This document shows, in pieces, positions 1 to 13,699 of a stretch of 64,000 nt of DNA. Both the position numbers and the translations under genes were made by a program. Source of the DNA: Macquaria australasica (lineage: Eukaryota; Chordata; Actinopteri; Centrarchiformes; Percichthyidae); assembly GCA_005408345.1 (NCBI GenBank), contig SEMN01000089.1, positions 620,001-684,000 on the forward strand. Reading direction: 5' to 3'. The notes under the pieces are model-generated. The model was given only the letters and a program-made list of their open reading frames with translations, was not told the origin of the DNA and made no database searches. How positions within the stretch are numbered: the stretch's first letter is position 1; the number at the start of each line of letters is the position of its first letter.

Positions 1-3000
1 TGTCAATGGTTATTGTTTGTCAAAGTAATGCAGTCGCCGCACAATATGAAGTGGAAAGTAAATTTTGTTTGGGCAACTCATCGTTATGCACAAAAAGAGG
101 GTGGCCGCGCTGCAGGATTTACATTTACAATTACAGTCATGATACAATCATCTCTCATCATAATTCCTCTGCCCGGGATGTCAGCTCTGATAGAGAACAG
201 GCTTTACACACTGCATACCAAACAGCTGCTTGGCAGGCCTGGCACCATGCTTCAGGCCCAGTGATTTACACCATGCAAAGCCTCTCTCTCCCTCTCTCTC
301 TCTCTTTCTGTCTCGCTCTGTGTCTGGCGTACCTCTAATTCTTAATGTCTATCTCTTTCAGTGTCGCTGCCCCTGTAATTCCCGCTGCTTGCCTCTCCTC
401 GTCTCGCAAAGCACAAAACATGCGCATTTGACCAGGGCCAGTTCTTCACTCTCTGTTGTATAAATCATCATTTAATGTCGCGGTGGATCAGCATGCTGAG
501 ACGAACTTGCCATGGGATCATAATGTCGTTTGTTAAGAGTCAGCCAGTGTGGTTGGTTATGTTGTCAGGCTCTGGTATATCACTCTTTTTTTTGTCCGGG
601 AAGAAAGAACCTGAATAACTTGAGCCAGCAGTGTCCTGCAGGATGTCAGAGGCTCGGGTAGTGCAAGAAACAAGAAAGTTGGTGTTAAAATCAACAGAAA
701 CTTCAGTGGTAATCCATCATAGTGAATAACATGTCTTCTATTAGACTAATTTGACGTGTTTTCTGGTGTGGTGCATTCATGTGCTGCTGGGAATCTCCAG
801 CCTTGGTTCTCATGCTTCTCTCAGTTATGTTGTTGGAAAAACAAACCTGGGAGAGTAAACAAAAACAAGCATGAAAATGATGATGTAAATTTAGTAGCTT
901 CTTGCATAAAAAAGGTTCGCTGTTAGGCAGCAAGCTCTCTCCATAACATAAATGCTCTCTATGAATAAGTAAAGACTGGCTTGTAGTTGCAGGTCATCTC
1001 AAAAAAGAGGTTAATCATTGCTGCACTCAGTATTACACCAGTAGTACACCAAGTTGAAGTGTCCTTAAACAAAACTCTAAATACATGCAGCAGATAAATC
1101 ATTGAATGATTGCATTAATGTTTTTTGCTCTCTGTTAGCTCTTTACCATACTAAACAGTTGTCGTTCAGTTTTTAACTCTGCACTGGAAATTACAGCTAC
1201 AGAAATACCAATACATACCTGTTAGCATTTCCTTTCAATTTTTAAAATATTCTTTTTATGCCCTCAGGATGTGTTGCAACCGAAGGTCCCATTGAAACTA
1301 TGTATAGCAAATAATGTCATTCCACATCTACTGTGGTGTCAGTTTTACTTTTAAATAAATCCTGAAAAAGTTGACATTTTGAAGTTAAGACGTTTTAATC
1401 CAACAGCACCTTTTACCTGGGTTGTGACCCTTCTGAGTAGCGATCAAGTCTGCCTCAGGGTTGAAAAACTGCAAACTTTAAACACCTCAGTTCACAGAGA
1501 CATTTTGAGTGTCTCTTAGTCACCTCAGCTAGGGCTCCAGGGCTTTAAAGGATCCAATATTATTGGTTCTCTTTAATTATACCAGTGTTATTTTTGAATA
1601 TGTTCATCAGAAATAATTTAAGGTTTGTAACACTAACTGTGATAAAGAGAAAGCCGAAGGACATGCCTGGCAAAGTGTTTCAGTATTCAAGATTCACCAG
1701 CAGACACTTGGGTATTACAAACATGTTTGTGTGTGAATTTATGGAAAACTACATGACGGGTAATGAATTGTTGCGCTGCTTTTCAGGTGTTGCATTTCTC
1801 TTTATAGACTCAATTATCGTCGCCATAAAAGAAGCTCTGCAGGCTGCACAGTGAGTAAAAATACACTGTTCAATCTAATTGTGATGTGGAAAGAGTGGGA
1901 TGAGACGCCTTGTGAACACTGAGTGCCTCTGTGCATACAGAACGGACATATAAACCTCTGTGGAGATCCCCATGTCTTTCATTATTTTTATTCACCAGCT
2001 ATCACTCAGGTTTAGTGAGAGGCTGCATGCAGCAGTGCGCTTGTTAAATCAGAGACATTTGACAGTTTCATCTCTGATATCTTCTTCTGGATTTTCCTGC
2101 TGATTTGCACTTTTCAACTTCAACCGGGGAATTGTTGGGGTTCTGTCTTTAAAAAAATACCATGAGAATAACTCTACCTCAGCAGTTATGATGTAAAACA
2201 TTAAAAAAAATCTCATGGATTATTAAAAGTCTCTTTTTTTTTATCCTTACTTACCACACATCACATACTGCAAGGCTCTGTAACACAAAGTGATTTAACT
2301 CTTACTGGATACAGCACATGAGGCTTTGTACCTTGGGGATTCTTACATGTCAGTCATGATCCCTGAGATAGTTGGCTCATACATTCATCTTAATGTTTCG
2401 ATATCTCACTGTTTTGTTGAACAGCTGACAAGTGCTTTTATTTCACCTCTGATAACACAAAATCTTAGTAATCAGTTTTCTGTTCAAGACTTTTACAATG
2501 ATTTTATGCTCAAAATTGCGCACTGAGTGTCTGGTCTCGCTTTCATGTGGATTTGAAGTGCACTCACAGCCAATTTTTCTTTGTCAGTATTCAAGTGTTG
2601 CCTTGCCCTGTTGATCTTATCAGGGAAGCTAGAGCACAAATCCGGCGAAAGCAGCTTTATTTTAATGTCACAGGTATTAGATTTGCTGAAGAGCGAATAT
2701 TGAAATGGGCTTGAACTTGGCACGTTTAAGGGGCTTCACATCCGTTCTGCTTGTGGTGCAGATCTGGGTTGGGAAAATGAGTTTTTCCCCCCAGACCCAA
2801 TGCTAGTCTAGCACTCTCCCTTTTCACTTTTTTTTTAGTTTTGAGTTTTTTTTGAAAAGCCTTCTCTTTCTCCAATCACACTTCTGCTGAATCCCGCATG
2901 CTGTCTGACAAGAGTTTTATGCTAATGCAAGCAGTTTGGAGAGGGGGGGGAGTGAAGAGAGATGACAAGGGACTAGGATTCATCCAACAGATGTCTTGTA

Positions 3001-5969
3001 CTGGTAGCATGTAGAACAGAGCTCCTCGTCTCATTTGAGGTTTAAGATATTTCATTTTATGACCAAAACGCTCCTCTTAAGGCCTAATTATACATGAGCT
3101 GTCAGAAAGTAGCAATGTAAAGTACAAGGGTTGGAGAGATTGTAAGGAATGTACTCTCTGTCTTTCCCCATATTTCAGTGAAATTTACATAGATTAAGGA
3201 ATAAAGAAAGAGTCCAATTACCATAAATACCAATTAACATAACCTATTAGTCAAGTCAGGTTACATCTTATTTAAACAGGACTTTTGTGCAAATCTAACC
3301 TTTCCTCCGGGGCCAAAATGGACAAAGACATCAAATGGATTACATTTAGATACTGTGGACAATGCATAATACGTTTATGAACGTGCATAAAACGAAGATC
3401 TGTCTCGTACCGTCATTTTTTCTCTGTGCTGAGTTCTTGCTGCTGCGTAGAGGTCTTGCCAGACACAGAGCTCAGCTTGGAGAAAACCGCATGCAAAAAC
3501 AAAAAAAAAGTAATTAATTTCTTGCCCTAGTTCTTGTCCAAACCCACACTGTCATGAGGCCTGAAGGTTTGGACACGTTGTAGTGGGTAAATTATCTCAG
3601 CAATTTTGTACAAATATCAAGGGGGTGTCATGAGGAAATGTTCCTGTGTAAACAAGGCATTTGTATTAGCGATCCCGTGAGTGATTCAGCGGCCCCTATT
3701 GTTAAACTCAATTAATCCTTTTACCTAGTGTTGTAACTCCAGCACTGCTATCCCCCCTTCGAGTCGGGTTTTCAAAAAAATTACATCAGGCTTTCCGGGT
3801 TTTCCCCCGTGTGGGGGTTGAGTTCACTGGAGCACATTCAGCCCAGCTTCGAGAGAGCTCGGTGGATCACAAGACCAAGTTCATTAAACGGGAGCAAACT
3901 CGAGGGAGAGAGTAGGTAAAAGTACACCCAGCGACAGTGTGAAAGGAGAGCCATCAGGTGACCCAATCTCTGCCCAGCAGATGGCCACTCGCTCCCCGGC
4001 CAATTAGCTCGGAGAGTTGAGATGCTTTCACTCGCCGTGATAAGGCCCTGCCTCTTACTCATCGGTCCCCTTTAATCAGCCTCTTCCTGAGCATCAGTCT
4101 TCAGATTAAGGCTCTATCAGCGCCGCGCAGAGGAAGGTCCTGTTCACTCACAGCGGTCCCGCCTCTTAACAGGAGAGGCAGCGGTGTGTGAGCGAGGGAG
4201 GCATGGGTCGACAGAGATAAGATGCACCGAGTGTCGGTGAAGGGTATGAAGCAAAGAAAGGGAGCAGAGGCGAGGACTACGAACAATCAAACGTGGTCAG
4301 TGAGTCGCAGGTGTGTGTGTGTGCACTTCTGTGTGTGCGCAATAGCGATCACGTCTTGTCTTTTGACTGTAAATCAAAGACATTTAATATTGCATTCATT
4401 TTCCTATCTGAGTAATGCAAACAGACAGGAAATTGTATTTCCTGAGGTCTGCCACTGACCATCTATGATTGCACCCAGGTATGAAAACACAGTAATGTCT
4501 TGAACTTGCACCCAAATTATCCAACTGCACCTGAAAAAAAGAGAATCTATGTGAGGCCCTGCCACAGTCAAAGGAGATTTGTGAAGGTACATCGCGTTTA
4601 ATCCCAACATAGATTTGGTTGCCCTCCGAACAGTGGATATCCAGAAGGATATCTGTGTAATTCCTTTCCAAATGCAAGTCTATTTCCCTCGCTTCAGTTC
4701 CCTTCATTCAGCAGGCCTCTTACAAGAGCTCTTCACGGAGAGAGGGAGGGGACGGGAGAGTTGATTTGGGTCCGACGTACTTTTGATATACCCTCTTGTT
4801 GTTACAAACAGAGGATTACGGACCATTGCCTTTTGAAAAAGCCTCTCTCTGTCCTCTCAGTAATGTTCTCATCATTGAGCCATTACGCTAACATGCTGCT
4901 CACCAGCGCCTGTTTCAACAGACTGACTGAGCACTTACGCCACTCTGGGTAGCATGAGAAAGGCAGCTTTTTGTGCTACCTGCAGAGACTTGTGTCCTTG
5001 TGTTTCACAGGATGTCAACTTGACTCGATCCATCTGTGCCCTTTGGTAGCACAGAATTGTAAGTCACAGGATCTCCTGCTGGGATGTTAAAAGTATTTGA
5101 CAAAGAATGGTTAAGGGAAAGCTGTTAAACATTTGCCTTTGTTCGGCGAGTGAAACTTGGAGTCGGTGGAGGTTGTAGGTGAAACATACTTTCCATTTCA
5201 GATTAGAGATTTGCATTTGTCCTTCCTTTAGACAGTATGATTTGGTTCAGTTTTCTGTGACTTTTCCCACATCAGACTTCAATGTCACATTTTCATTATG
5301 CGGCAGCTGAGCACTGCCTGTTGGTTTAGTGGAACTGATTGTTTTTTGATGACAGTTGAGAAGGTGACTTACATATTTAGTTGATGCTTAACATTGGTGG
5401 TAAGTAAGGGCACTGAAATGTGTTGGAGTGAGTGTGCAAAATTGTAATGCGGGTACAAGCTGGCACCTAAGAGCACCCTAACCTTTGAATGATCATGGAC
5501 AGTCTTGCCTCTGGTTATGTGTAAAGTGTCTGCTTGCAGTTTTAATACTTTCTCATCTGTATTTAGACCTGATGCAGTGTATTAGCTTTAGGCTGTTGCT
5601 CTTTGTGCTTGTTAGGAAAAGACCTTATTTGGAGGAAATGAGCATAAGTAACAAAGATTTGCATAGACAATGACACAAGGTTGATATGTGGCATTTAAAC
5701 ACCAGCAGGAGCTGTCACTATGTTAAAAGTTAGTCTGTGCCTGCAGATAAAGTCAACAGTCTTCAGAGCTAAACTGCCATTCAGAGCTGTGAGCTCAAAA
5801 TGAATGAGATGATCAAGTTGGATTTGTGTAGAATTTGCCTTTCCAACCTAGTTTTATGTAGCAACACGCCTGGGACTGGACCCAGGCTCATAGAAAAGAA
5901 CACCAGCTCTACCGAGTGGCTATTCATCACGCTTCAGTCTATCTCCACAGGGGGAACCGGTCAAAGAAA

Positions 5970-5994
5970 CACACACACACACACACACACACAC
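5970..5994. repeat. (AC)n microsatellite
   Basis: About 12 uninterrupted AC units. Confidence 0.95.
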
Positions 5995-7394
5995 TCACTG
6001 TTTGTTTGCTACGATTGCCACCTCTGAGAATATCCTCGCCAGTGACTAAATTGGCTGCAGGAAACACTTTTTGGAAGGAGTGCAAGCGTGCCATTTGCAA
6101 GGAAGGCAGGTGCGCTGTTTTGCCCAAATCCCAGGATTTATTCCACGGTCATCAGGCCCAGAGGAATAGATTGTTATTTGGCCTTGTTTCATTTTGAACA
6201 GAATAAAACTGTATGGGGAAGGAGGAGAGGAGGGTTAAGCTAACTGGGACTTTGCAAAGTCATCCCCCTTTCAGTCATTTGTTTGCATCCACTGAGGTTT
6301 GGATCCTGACATAAAGAAGCCATTTGAGCAGAAGAGCTCATTTTTATTGAGTGTCAACATTTAGTTTACCATGCATCTTCGCTGTGGCTGTGTACATCTA
6401 CATTTCTCCGGGGTCGCCCTGAGCGGCCTGTCAACTGAATGAGGTGGTTATTAATGTAGACACTTGCCTGTGTGCTTACTGCGTCCATACAGCTGTGACA
6501 GAAAGGCTTTTACGTGTGCCGTGACAACGCTCATGTACAATGAATGGAGGAAAAGCACCAATTATGGCCACAACCCTCCAAAGTGGCTTTTAGTGCCCAG
6601 ACAAGAAGATATCTTGAAACTGACTCCAGCACACATCCACTCACACTCCTACATCTACATGCACAGTGTGTTTCCTTTTCAACTCTTTGATTACTTTGTG
6701 GATGCAGTGATTGTGAGGCCACCCTTGATTAGCTCAATTTATTCCCCAGCCATGCCAGAGGGCCATTTAGGGAAGTTTTTGCAGACTCTTTCCATTTATC
6801 AAGATGGGAGGCAGACATGATTTGAATCTTAATATGTCCTTGCGGCAGAATACAAACAAGTGCATGCAGGCAAACTCTGTCTCTCAGTGTGTGCGCACAT
6901 ACTTCATTTTTAAGATGAAAGAAAGAACTGAAAGTCTTCAAAAATGATGTTTGATTATCACATCGGCTTTGTTGTGTTTGGTTTGGTTTTGGAGCCTTTC
7001 ATTATGGATGTAGAGTCTGCCCCAAACACTCCTCGACTCCTACTCTCTGAAAGTCAGAGAGCGGATGGTGATTCAGTGAGAGGAGCAGCTGTGAAGTTTG
7101 ATCTTAGATGACCATGGTGTATACTTTTAAAAATGTTAATTAGCCTTGCTGACTAAAAGAAAATTATTCATGCATCAATGACACTTTTTTCACATGATAC
7201 CAACCCCCCACCACCACTACAAACCAACAGGTGGCTGCAATTAATGTGTAGATCTGCAATACTGCGAGGAAAACAAATTGAAAAAACTAAAGGCAACCAA
7301 GAGTGACGATGGTCTGTGCGACATACCAAACATTAAGTGATCTGTAGACTTGTGAATGTGAACAGAGGAGCCAAATCTTTACAGTGCATGCCAC

Positions 7395-7500
7395 ATGGCT
7401 GGTTCGATTCCAGCTGGTGACCCCTCTCTCTCCCCCACTTCCTGTCTGCCTCTTAACTGTCGCTGTCTAATAAAAGTACAAAAATGCCCCAAAAAACAAT
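7395..7500 (+). mobile_element. tRNA-derived SINE, 3' portion
   Basis: A B-box-like GGTTCGATTCC (7401-7411) is followed by a pyrimidine tract (ctctctctcccccacttcct), then gtctaataaaagtac and aaaaatgccccaaaaa. I recognise this order as the 3' end of a common fish SINE. The A-box end is missing or too decayed to see, so this is a 5'-truncated copy and not a tRNA gene. Confidence 0.8.
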
Positions 7501-7864
7501 CTTTGTGAACAGAGATGGACTTTGAATGTGACTACCAATATTTTTATTGATATTTTTCGTTCAGTAAACCGTGTGCTTAGGCTTGGCAACATAGGCTGAC
7601 CACCTTGAGGAAAACGTCAATTATTTTCTGACCAATATTGCAATTGCATTTTAAAAGTATGATTATTATCTTAAGATCAAACTTGTGGTCTACATAGTTT
7701 TAAACATCGTATCTATCTTTTTTCTACAGGAATAGAATCTGATAAAATAATACAGTGGTTTCTTGTTGAAGTATTCAAGTAAAAGAAAAAAGTGGCTATT
7801 TGCTTTGAAACTGAGGGCTTGATTTGTTTGACAGCCACCACTGGCATTACTCAACCTGTTTAAG

Positions 7865-7878
7865 GTTGTCTTGGCAAC
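7865..7878. promoter_or_regulatory. X-box-like motif (RFX family)
   Basis: GTTGTCTTGGCAAC is an inverted repeat close to the RFX consensus GTTGCCATGGCAAC. A second half-site, CCTTGGCAAC, lies at 7901-7910. RFX factors drive ciliary and neuronal genes. Occupancy here is unknown. Confidence 0.3.
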
Positions 7879-9620
7879 AACCTTTATAGCCTGTGTTATT
7901 CCTTGGCAACACCTTAATAGCCAATACTGGCATGTGTTTAGAAGAGCGGTTGGGGGGGCTGCTTTGCAACAGCAGATCCTGGACCAGTTTATCCTCCCAA
8001 ATCTTGTCCTTATCTCTGAGATCAGCCTGGAGCTGATCCCCCCCACCCTGGTTTTGGACAACCAAACAGAGGTTAGGTAGCCATCGACTGTGTGAGGATT
8101 TGAGGGTTTAAAATTGTTGAGGCAGTAGATTATCTCCTGTTTTCCTGGCATCCAAACTGAGGTTAATAGGCTCTTTTCAGCGTGGGGCGTAATGTCGGCT
8201 ATCCGCCATTGTCTCTAGTCGGCATAATCTGTTTACTCTGACTCTCTCGTTCCCTGTTTTGACAATGAACACACATCTGAAGGGATGAAGAATGAGGGGG
8301 GACAATGCAGTGGACATTAATTCTCTTTCTGAGAATGTCTTATTAGTCTCGAGAGGCTGTTTCCAGAAAATGGTTCCAAATTTATCTTCCAGCCTGATGT
8401 GGGGGGAATTCTTTGCCATGACATGATGAGAGCACTCATCAATTTTGTGTTTATGTTGAAACACAGTCTCTTTAAAGAACGGTCTCCTGGGAAATTATTT
8501 CCCTCTCAACAAACATTGTGTTTAACTTGCCCATACTTACCTGCATGTATCCCAAATGTATCGACTCAGGCAGTATGCAGCTACTGTTTTCGTCTCTGCA
8601 TCTTTTTTTCCGAAAGCCCCCTTTCTGCAACTCTCTGCATTTTTCACTCCGAAAATAGTCGAATCACGGGAATGTGGCAGGATTGAATCTCAGCTGGCTG
8701 ATTGGATTGTCTTTTGCTCTATCTCAGGCTGCATTAAGCGGCCGAGGCTTTGGACGTATAAAAAGGTGATGGATGCCTCCTCCTTACATCTGGACCTCTC
8801 TGAGCTGACCTCAGCAGAAGGCAGGAAAGGCAAAAAAAAAAAAGAGAGACTGTGATTTACTGACCAGGCCGCTGAAAGCAGAGGGGAGGATGAATGCCAC
8901 TCAGCTCCCACGGCTGACAGCCACAGATGTAAAGAAGTGCTCCCACTGCTTCTCTGTCTGTCGTTTTGCATCACTTTTTTTCTCTTTGGTGTTTGGAAGG
9001 AACGTGCAGCTTGGAGAAATTACGGAGGGTAATTATCACTCACTGGAAATCACAAGATTTTGTGATTAGCTATCATACCCATTTCATTCCTCATTTTAGT
9101 TTCCGGTTTACTCATTCTCCCCTCGCTAATTAGTCTGCTCGGTCAGTACGTTATCTGCTCCCCTCTCCCCCCACCACCATTATTCACTGCTGCTGCTCTC
9201 ATTTTAGTCCTCTAAGGTTTTAACATTACAAGAACATCAAGATCAATTGGTGCAGTGGTGGTTTTAGTACTAAGTGGGTGCATCTGCTGTGACCCTGCCA
9301 TCCATCTGTCCATAATAATTAGGCTGCTAGATGGATATTCTTTCTGTGCAGAGCAAAAGATGGGTGAACACAGCATTCTGGCTCTTTAGCCTATATGCAG
9401 ATGTCTGATTGACTGTTTGAGAAAGCACAAATAATTCAGGCAAATGCCAGTGAGCCCATTATCCTGCATACATTAAGATGAGTCACATTCTCATTATTAT
9501 TAATTCCAGTGAATCCTCATCACAAAGCTGGACGTCAGGGATCAAACCCCATAGATCAGGGAGGGGCATGGCCAAGGACAAATGCACTAATAGGTCAGTC
9601 AGTGCAACATGTCATTCCTC

Positions 9621-9862
9621 ACGTCCCATCAACTACTGTAACTCCCTCCTTTCTGGCATAAACCAAAAGTCACTCTCTCACCTCCAAGTTACTGATCACT
9701 TGTAAGGCACATCTGGGTCTGGCCCCAAGCTATATAGCAGAAATATTGACCCCCATATGAGCCAGTTCGCAGCCTTCGGGTGGAGACCTTCTGGCACTTC
9801 CAAAGTTGAAGCTTAAATCTAAGACTTTAGCCACAGCATCGTCACCTCAAGATCACTGGAGT
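9621..9862 (+). mobile_element. Decayed LINE fragment (L2/CR1-like reverse transcriptase C-terminal end)
   Basis: In one frame the sequence reads RPINYCNSLLSG then LSHLQ, and in the next frame KAHLGLAPSYIAEILTPI followed by a stop and SSQPSGGDLLALPKLKLKSK. These are the conserved end-of-RT phrases (DYCNSLLSG, LGLAPSYI, and the RLKT region) of L2/CR1-type LINEs. The stretch between the first two phrases is deleted, and there are a frame change and stops, so the element is dead. Confidence 0.75.
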
Positions 9863-10643
9863 TAATGAGAAAGAATAAGAAGGAGAATTAACCACAGTAT
9901 CTGTTTATGTGGGGGAAGAGAGAGACTGGATCAGTCAAGTAGAATATTATCTCTGTAATGTGAGAGATTGTATCTGGTAAGGAGGTGGCAGATGCCTACA
10001 TTTATTTAAAGACAGGAGCCCATCAGGAGATGTGGTGGACTAAATCATTTTCTCAGTTGCAGGGAATAGATCCTGAGCATTATTCATAATCATGTATCAT
10101 TTCATAGATGTAGAATTGTCCTTTTCTTGTTACGGCTATTAAGTTTGTCTTTATAGATTTCATAACATGTGGTTTAGTCTTTCATTACTTGCACTCAGCC
10201 TCCTAGCAGGTTCTTTGCAACATCTTATTTCCCATTTCTCCAAGGAGCATTTGGTGTTCCAGATATCTTTTTTAGTTTTGGTCTGTCAGGACACAGTGAA
10301 ATTCCCCAACAAAGTTTCACATGCTGACAGAACAGGCAATTTAAACTTTGTGTACTCGAAGATAAAATATCTGCTGCATGTGCAGGGCTAGGGATAAAAT
10401 GCTTATTTATGAATTTGGCTCCATTGGAGTGGTTAGAAACACAGAAGCAGCCATGCACACAAACAGAAACTGAACAGAAACAGACCTGCCTCTGCTCAGC
10501 CTTGTATGCCTCTGTGGTCAATTTACCATTGAAAATCTTTAATTTCATACTTTTAAATATTTATCCTCTCCAGCATCTCTTGAATGTGTGTACAGTTGAC
10601 TTAGGCTGTTTGATAATCTCATTGGGTGGATAATCAGCGGGCT

Positions 10644-10653
10644 CTATAAATAG
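10644..10653. promoter_or_regulatory. MEF2-type site
   Basis: CTATAAATAG fits the MEF2 consensus YTAWWWWTAR exactly. It sits in intronic DNA of a neuronal gene, where MEF2 sites are plausible, but a 10-bp AT-rich match occurs often by chance. Confidence 0.25.
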
Positions 10654-10994
10654 GAGTATTTCATCAGATTGCAGAATCAATATTTACCGCAGGCAGGAGC
10701 ATTTTTCTGTAATATTCCCATTCTGCAAAATGTATGGATTAAAAAAAACAAAACAGGATGTTCACCACCAGAATAAAGCTGTTTGGTCTGCAGAGATTGC
10801 ACAGCCTGAGAATGCACTGCAGTGTACAATATAATTCCCCCAGCGGACACACATACCTGTAACGGAAGGAAAACATTAGCATCAGTAGCAGGTGGAGTAT
10901 GAAGATATATGATGTATAAGCCCATTCTTTGGCTGGCTGCTGGCATTTCTGCCCCAGTTTTACAGCCTCTTGACTGTTTTATCAGCTCACATCA

Positions 10995-11018
10995 GTGTGT
11001 GTGTGTGTGTGTGTGTGT
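10995..11018. repeat. (GT)n microsatellite
   Basis: About 12 uninterrupted GT units, followed by an interrupted run of acacgtgtgta words to about 11080. Confidence 0.95.
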
Positions 11019-11571
11019 ACATAAAAAATATATACACTGTATGTACACGTGTGTATAGACATGTCCGCGTGTATACACTAAAGAGAGAAAATGCTTTTCA
11101 ATTGCCTCTTGCCCCACCAGGCTGCCCCGGCGCAGCTGGGGAGGAGGCCAGAGACATTACTCAGCTATTAAACTGTTATTCGCAGGTGTCACCCTCAGCG
11201 GGGGCCGTGTTGATAGAGGCGGAAACGCCCTCAAGGTCCACAGCTATATACACACACACACATATCCTTCAGGCCAAAACTGCACTGCTTGAGGTCCGGG
11301 CTCCTGGCTGTGGCTCCCCGGCTTGATGGGGCGTAACAGGGGCCAGAAGGGGAGCAGACGGGTGAGCCAGATCGGGCCGGGAGGGGGGCAACGGGACACC
11401 AGAGCACAACAGGACTAGGCCAGTAGGGAGGCCACCTGCCACTCCATTTCACCCGTGATGAATCGGCCTGGTTTCTTTTCTCTTCGCCTCGTTTCTGTTG
11501 GAGACTTTCGGCTTCATTCTGACGGCTGCGAGGAGAGTTGTCCCACACACTCGTTTGTATTACTATATATA

Positions 11572-11895
11572 AAGTGTTAGTCCTCTTGGGAAGAAAACTT
11601 TTGTATGATGTCTTTTGTGGCTCTGGAGGAGCTTTGTTAAGTCATAGAAAATAACCCTGATGATGTCATAGTGATGTCATCAGGGTTATCCAGCTTGAGC
11701 TTGGACACTACAAAGTTATGACAGCAAGCCAGCGTGACAAGGCCGCTTACCAGGCAAGGAGGGTCTAATAAAAGCTACTACCGAGTTGCATTATGGGAAG
11801 TGTAGGATCTGGCATTTTGGGAAAATTGACCCATTCTAGGGAATAAAAGTCAGGATATCTTGTCCTCTGCTGCTTTGATTTTCATGGTTCCTTTT
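11572..11895 (+). mobile_element. Non-autonomous element A, copy 1
   Basis: This copy shares long stretches with the reverse strand of 17868-18127: tggctctggaggagctttg, gcattatgggaa and gggaataaaagtcaggatat. The family is familiar from percomorph genomes. It contains a strong internal palindrome at 11651-11689, with arms ataaccctgatgatgtcat and atgtcatcagggttat. No coding capacity was seen. Confidence 0.75.
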
Positions 11896-13691
11896 TTTAA
11901 TCTGCCTCAAGTCCCCCAAAAACAACAGTTGATTGATGGAGTTCCCCTTTAATTTATGTGCTTTCAGTAAATATTGCATGAAATATGATTGTTTCTATTT
12001 TTTCCCTAGATTCCCTTGACTGCCAAGAACTGCCCCCCTCTCCACAATCCCTAATATTTGTGGTAGCAATTAAAGTTGATCAGGTTCCTGGCAACCAGTG
12101 TCGAGAACCCATTCAGGCAAAAGTCAAGCTGCGTCAGACCTACATCCAGGTAGAACGGCAGTGCAGGTTTGGCTCACGCCACCGTGTTTCTAAGAATAAG
12201 ACTGCTTATTCTCATTTTTCATTTGCATCTGAAAAAGGTAAACCTTTTGATAATTATCCATCCCTTTTCTTCTATTTATCAAAGAGTTATTTGTCTTCTT
12301 TTATAATGAGGTGGTCATTAATAGTTTCTGGTATTTACGCCAATAACATTGGTGGGTGAGACACAACCTAGCTGATAAGTGACTCATTTGTTTTTGCAGT
12401 CCATTATGCTCCAGCTGTGCTAGCTGATGTTTTAGGACGCGGGTTCATTCATTACCTGCTTCATTAGTTCTGTCCCTCAAGGTATGGCACCTTTCTGTGT
12501 TTCTCTTTTTTTCCTCCAACACCACATTTTGTGGGCTTTGACCAAATAATGCCAGACACGCAGTTTCCTGTGCCATGTCCCTCAGGGCTTTTACCTCAGA
12601 ATAGGAAAATACCATCCATAGGGGAATAACTGGATTTGCTTGACTGATCATGTGAAAAAGCGTGAACATGTTTCCATTATATAAATATAGAATGGCAAAG
12701 TCATCATTTTATCAGACATTGTTCTTACAGTTTGACCCCTTGGTAGTCATTAGTAGAATTATTTGAGGCCCTTTTCATGCCTCAGTACAGCAGTCTGTAC
12801 AATAAAACTAAATATTTATAATTTCTGTTATTCATCTCTCTCAATATAACACATACCTGAGAAGGACACCTGGTATCTCCTGAAAACCAAGCCAACGGCT
12901 GTTATGAAATTTACACAAAAAGATAGGAGACTCGTCACAGCAGGAAACATCCTCTCAGCAACCACTGCTTGTTCAGATACAGTTGGATTCTTCTTCCAGT
13001 GTGATCACAGTATTTTTTTTTGTCTATCACAAAAATTAAACACAGCAAATTATATTTTAGCTATTCAAGAATTACTTATATTTCCAATTATGCCCTGAAG
13101 ATGGATTTAGATAGCTGACATGTTGCCTTTGATTGTGTTTACCACCCATTGCTCTCTTAATTGGTTCCCTCTAATTTAGACAACTTGCTTGTTATGTGAA
13201 TGTTTTGTTCAGAGTGCCAACGATGTGTGGTTGCACCCTACAGAGTACCAGGGAGTCATTAAGAGTCAAGATGCATGTAAATGTGAATGCAGCCACACAA
13301 ACGCACATCTTCTGAGATGTTGAAGGGATGAATGCTGTCGCTGTGGGCCTGATGCTTTTGGCACGGCAGTTTAGCTCTGTCGCAGAGCCACACACAGACT
13401 TCTGCATACTACTAAAATAGTAGTTTTGTGGTTACAGTGTCCACCGCCATCATGGTCAGAGCTTTGTTAAAGTAAATTTATGTAGTTAAGTGAAAACAAA
13501 TGAGTGGAACGCAGCAATTACACTCATTATTCCCCCAAAGTTATTTTGAAAATCCAATTACTGCTAAGACACAGTGTGTGACAGATGGACAAACCATGGA
13601 TCTTTGTCTGCCTCCTCCCACACAACATGATATTGCAATGATGACGTGATGGGATACGCTGTATGAATGTGGGACGGGACTTGACCTGACA

Positions 13692-13699
13692 TGACGTCA
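13692..13699. promoter_or_regulatory. Full CRE palindrome
   Basis: TGACGTCA, a perfect CREB/ATF site, lies inside a GA-rich stretch (13640-13740) that repeats words such as gatgggac and tgacgt. It may be regulatory or part of a decayed simple repeat. Confidence 0.25.

Noticed and set aside
5940..5998. Repeated short units that could suggest a CRISPR or tandem coding repeat
   Set aside because: This and the other CA/GT arrays are simple dinucleotide microsatellites with no spacers.
7395..7415. tRNA-like B box
   Set aside because: No A box, no cloverleaf, and it is followed by a SINE tail. It is a SINE fragment, not a tRNA gene.
7690..8151. 153-codon minus-strand frame
   Set aside because: No recognisable domain. 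AT-rich with a mixed composition typical of a chance open stretch. The + strand here is better explained by regulatory-type motifs.
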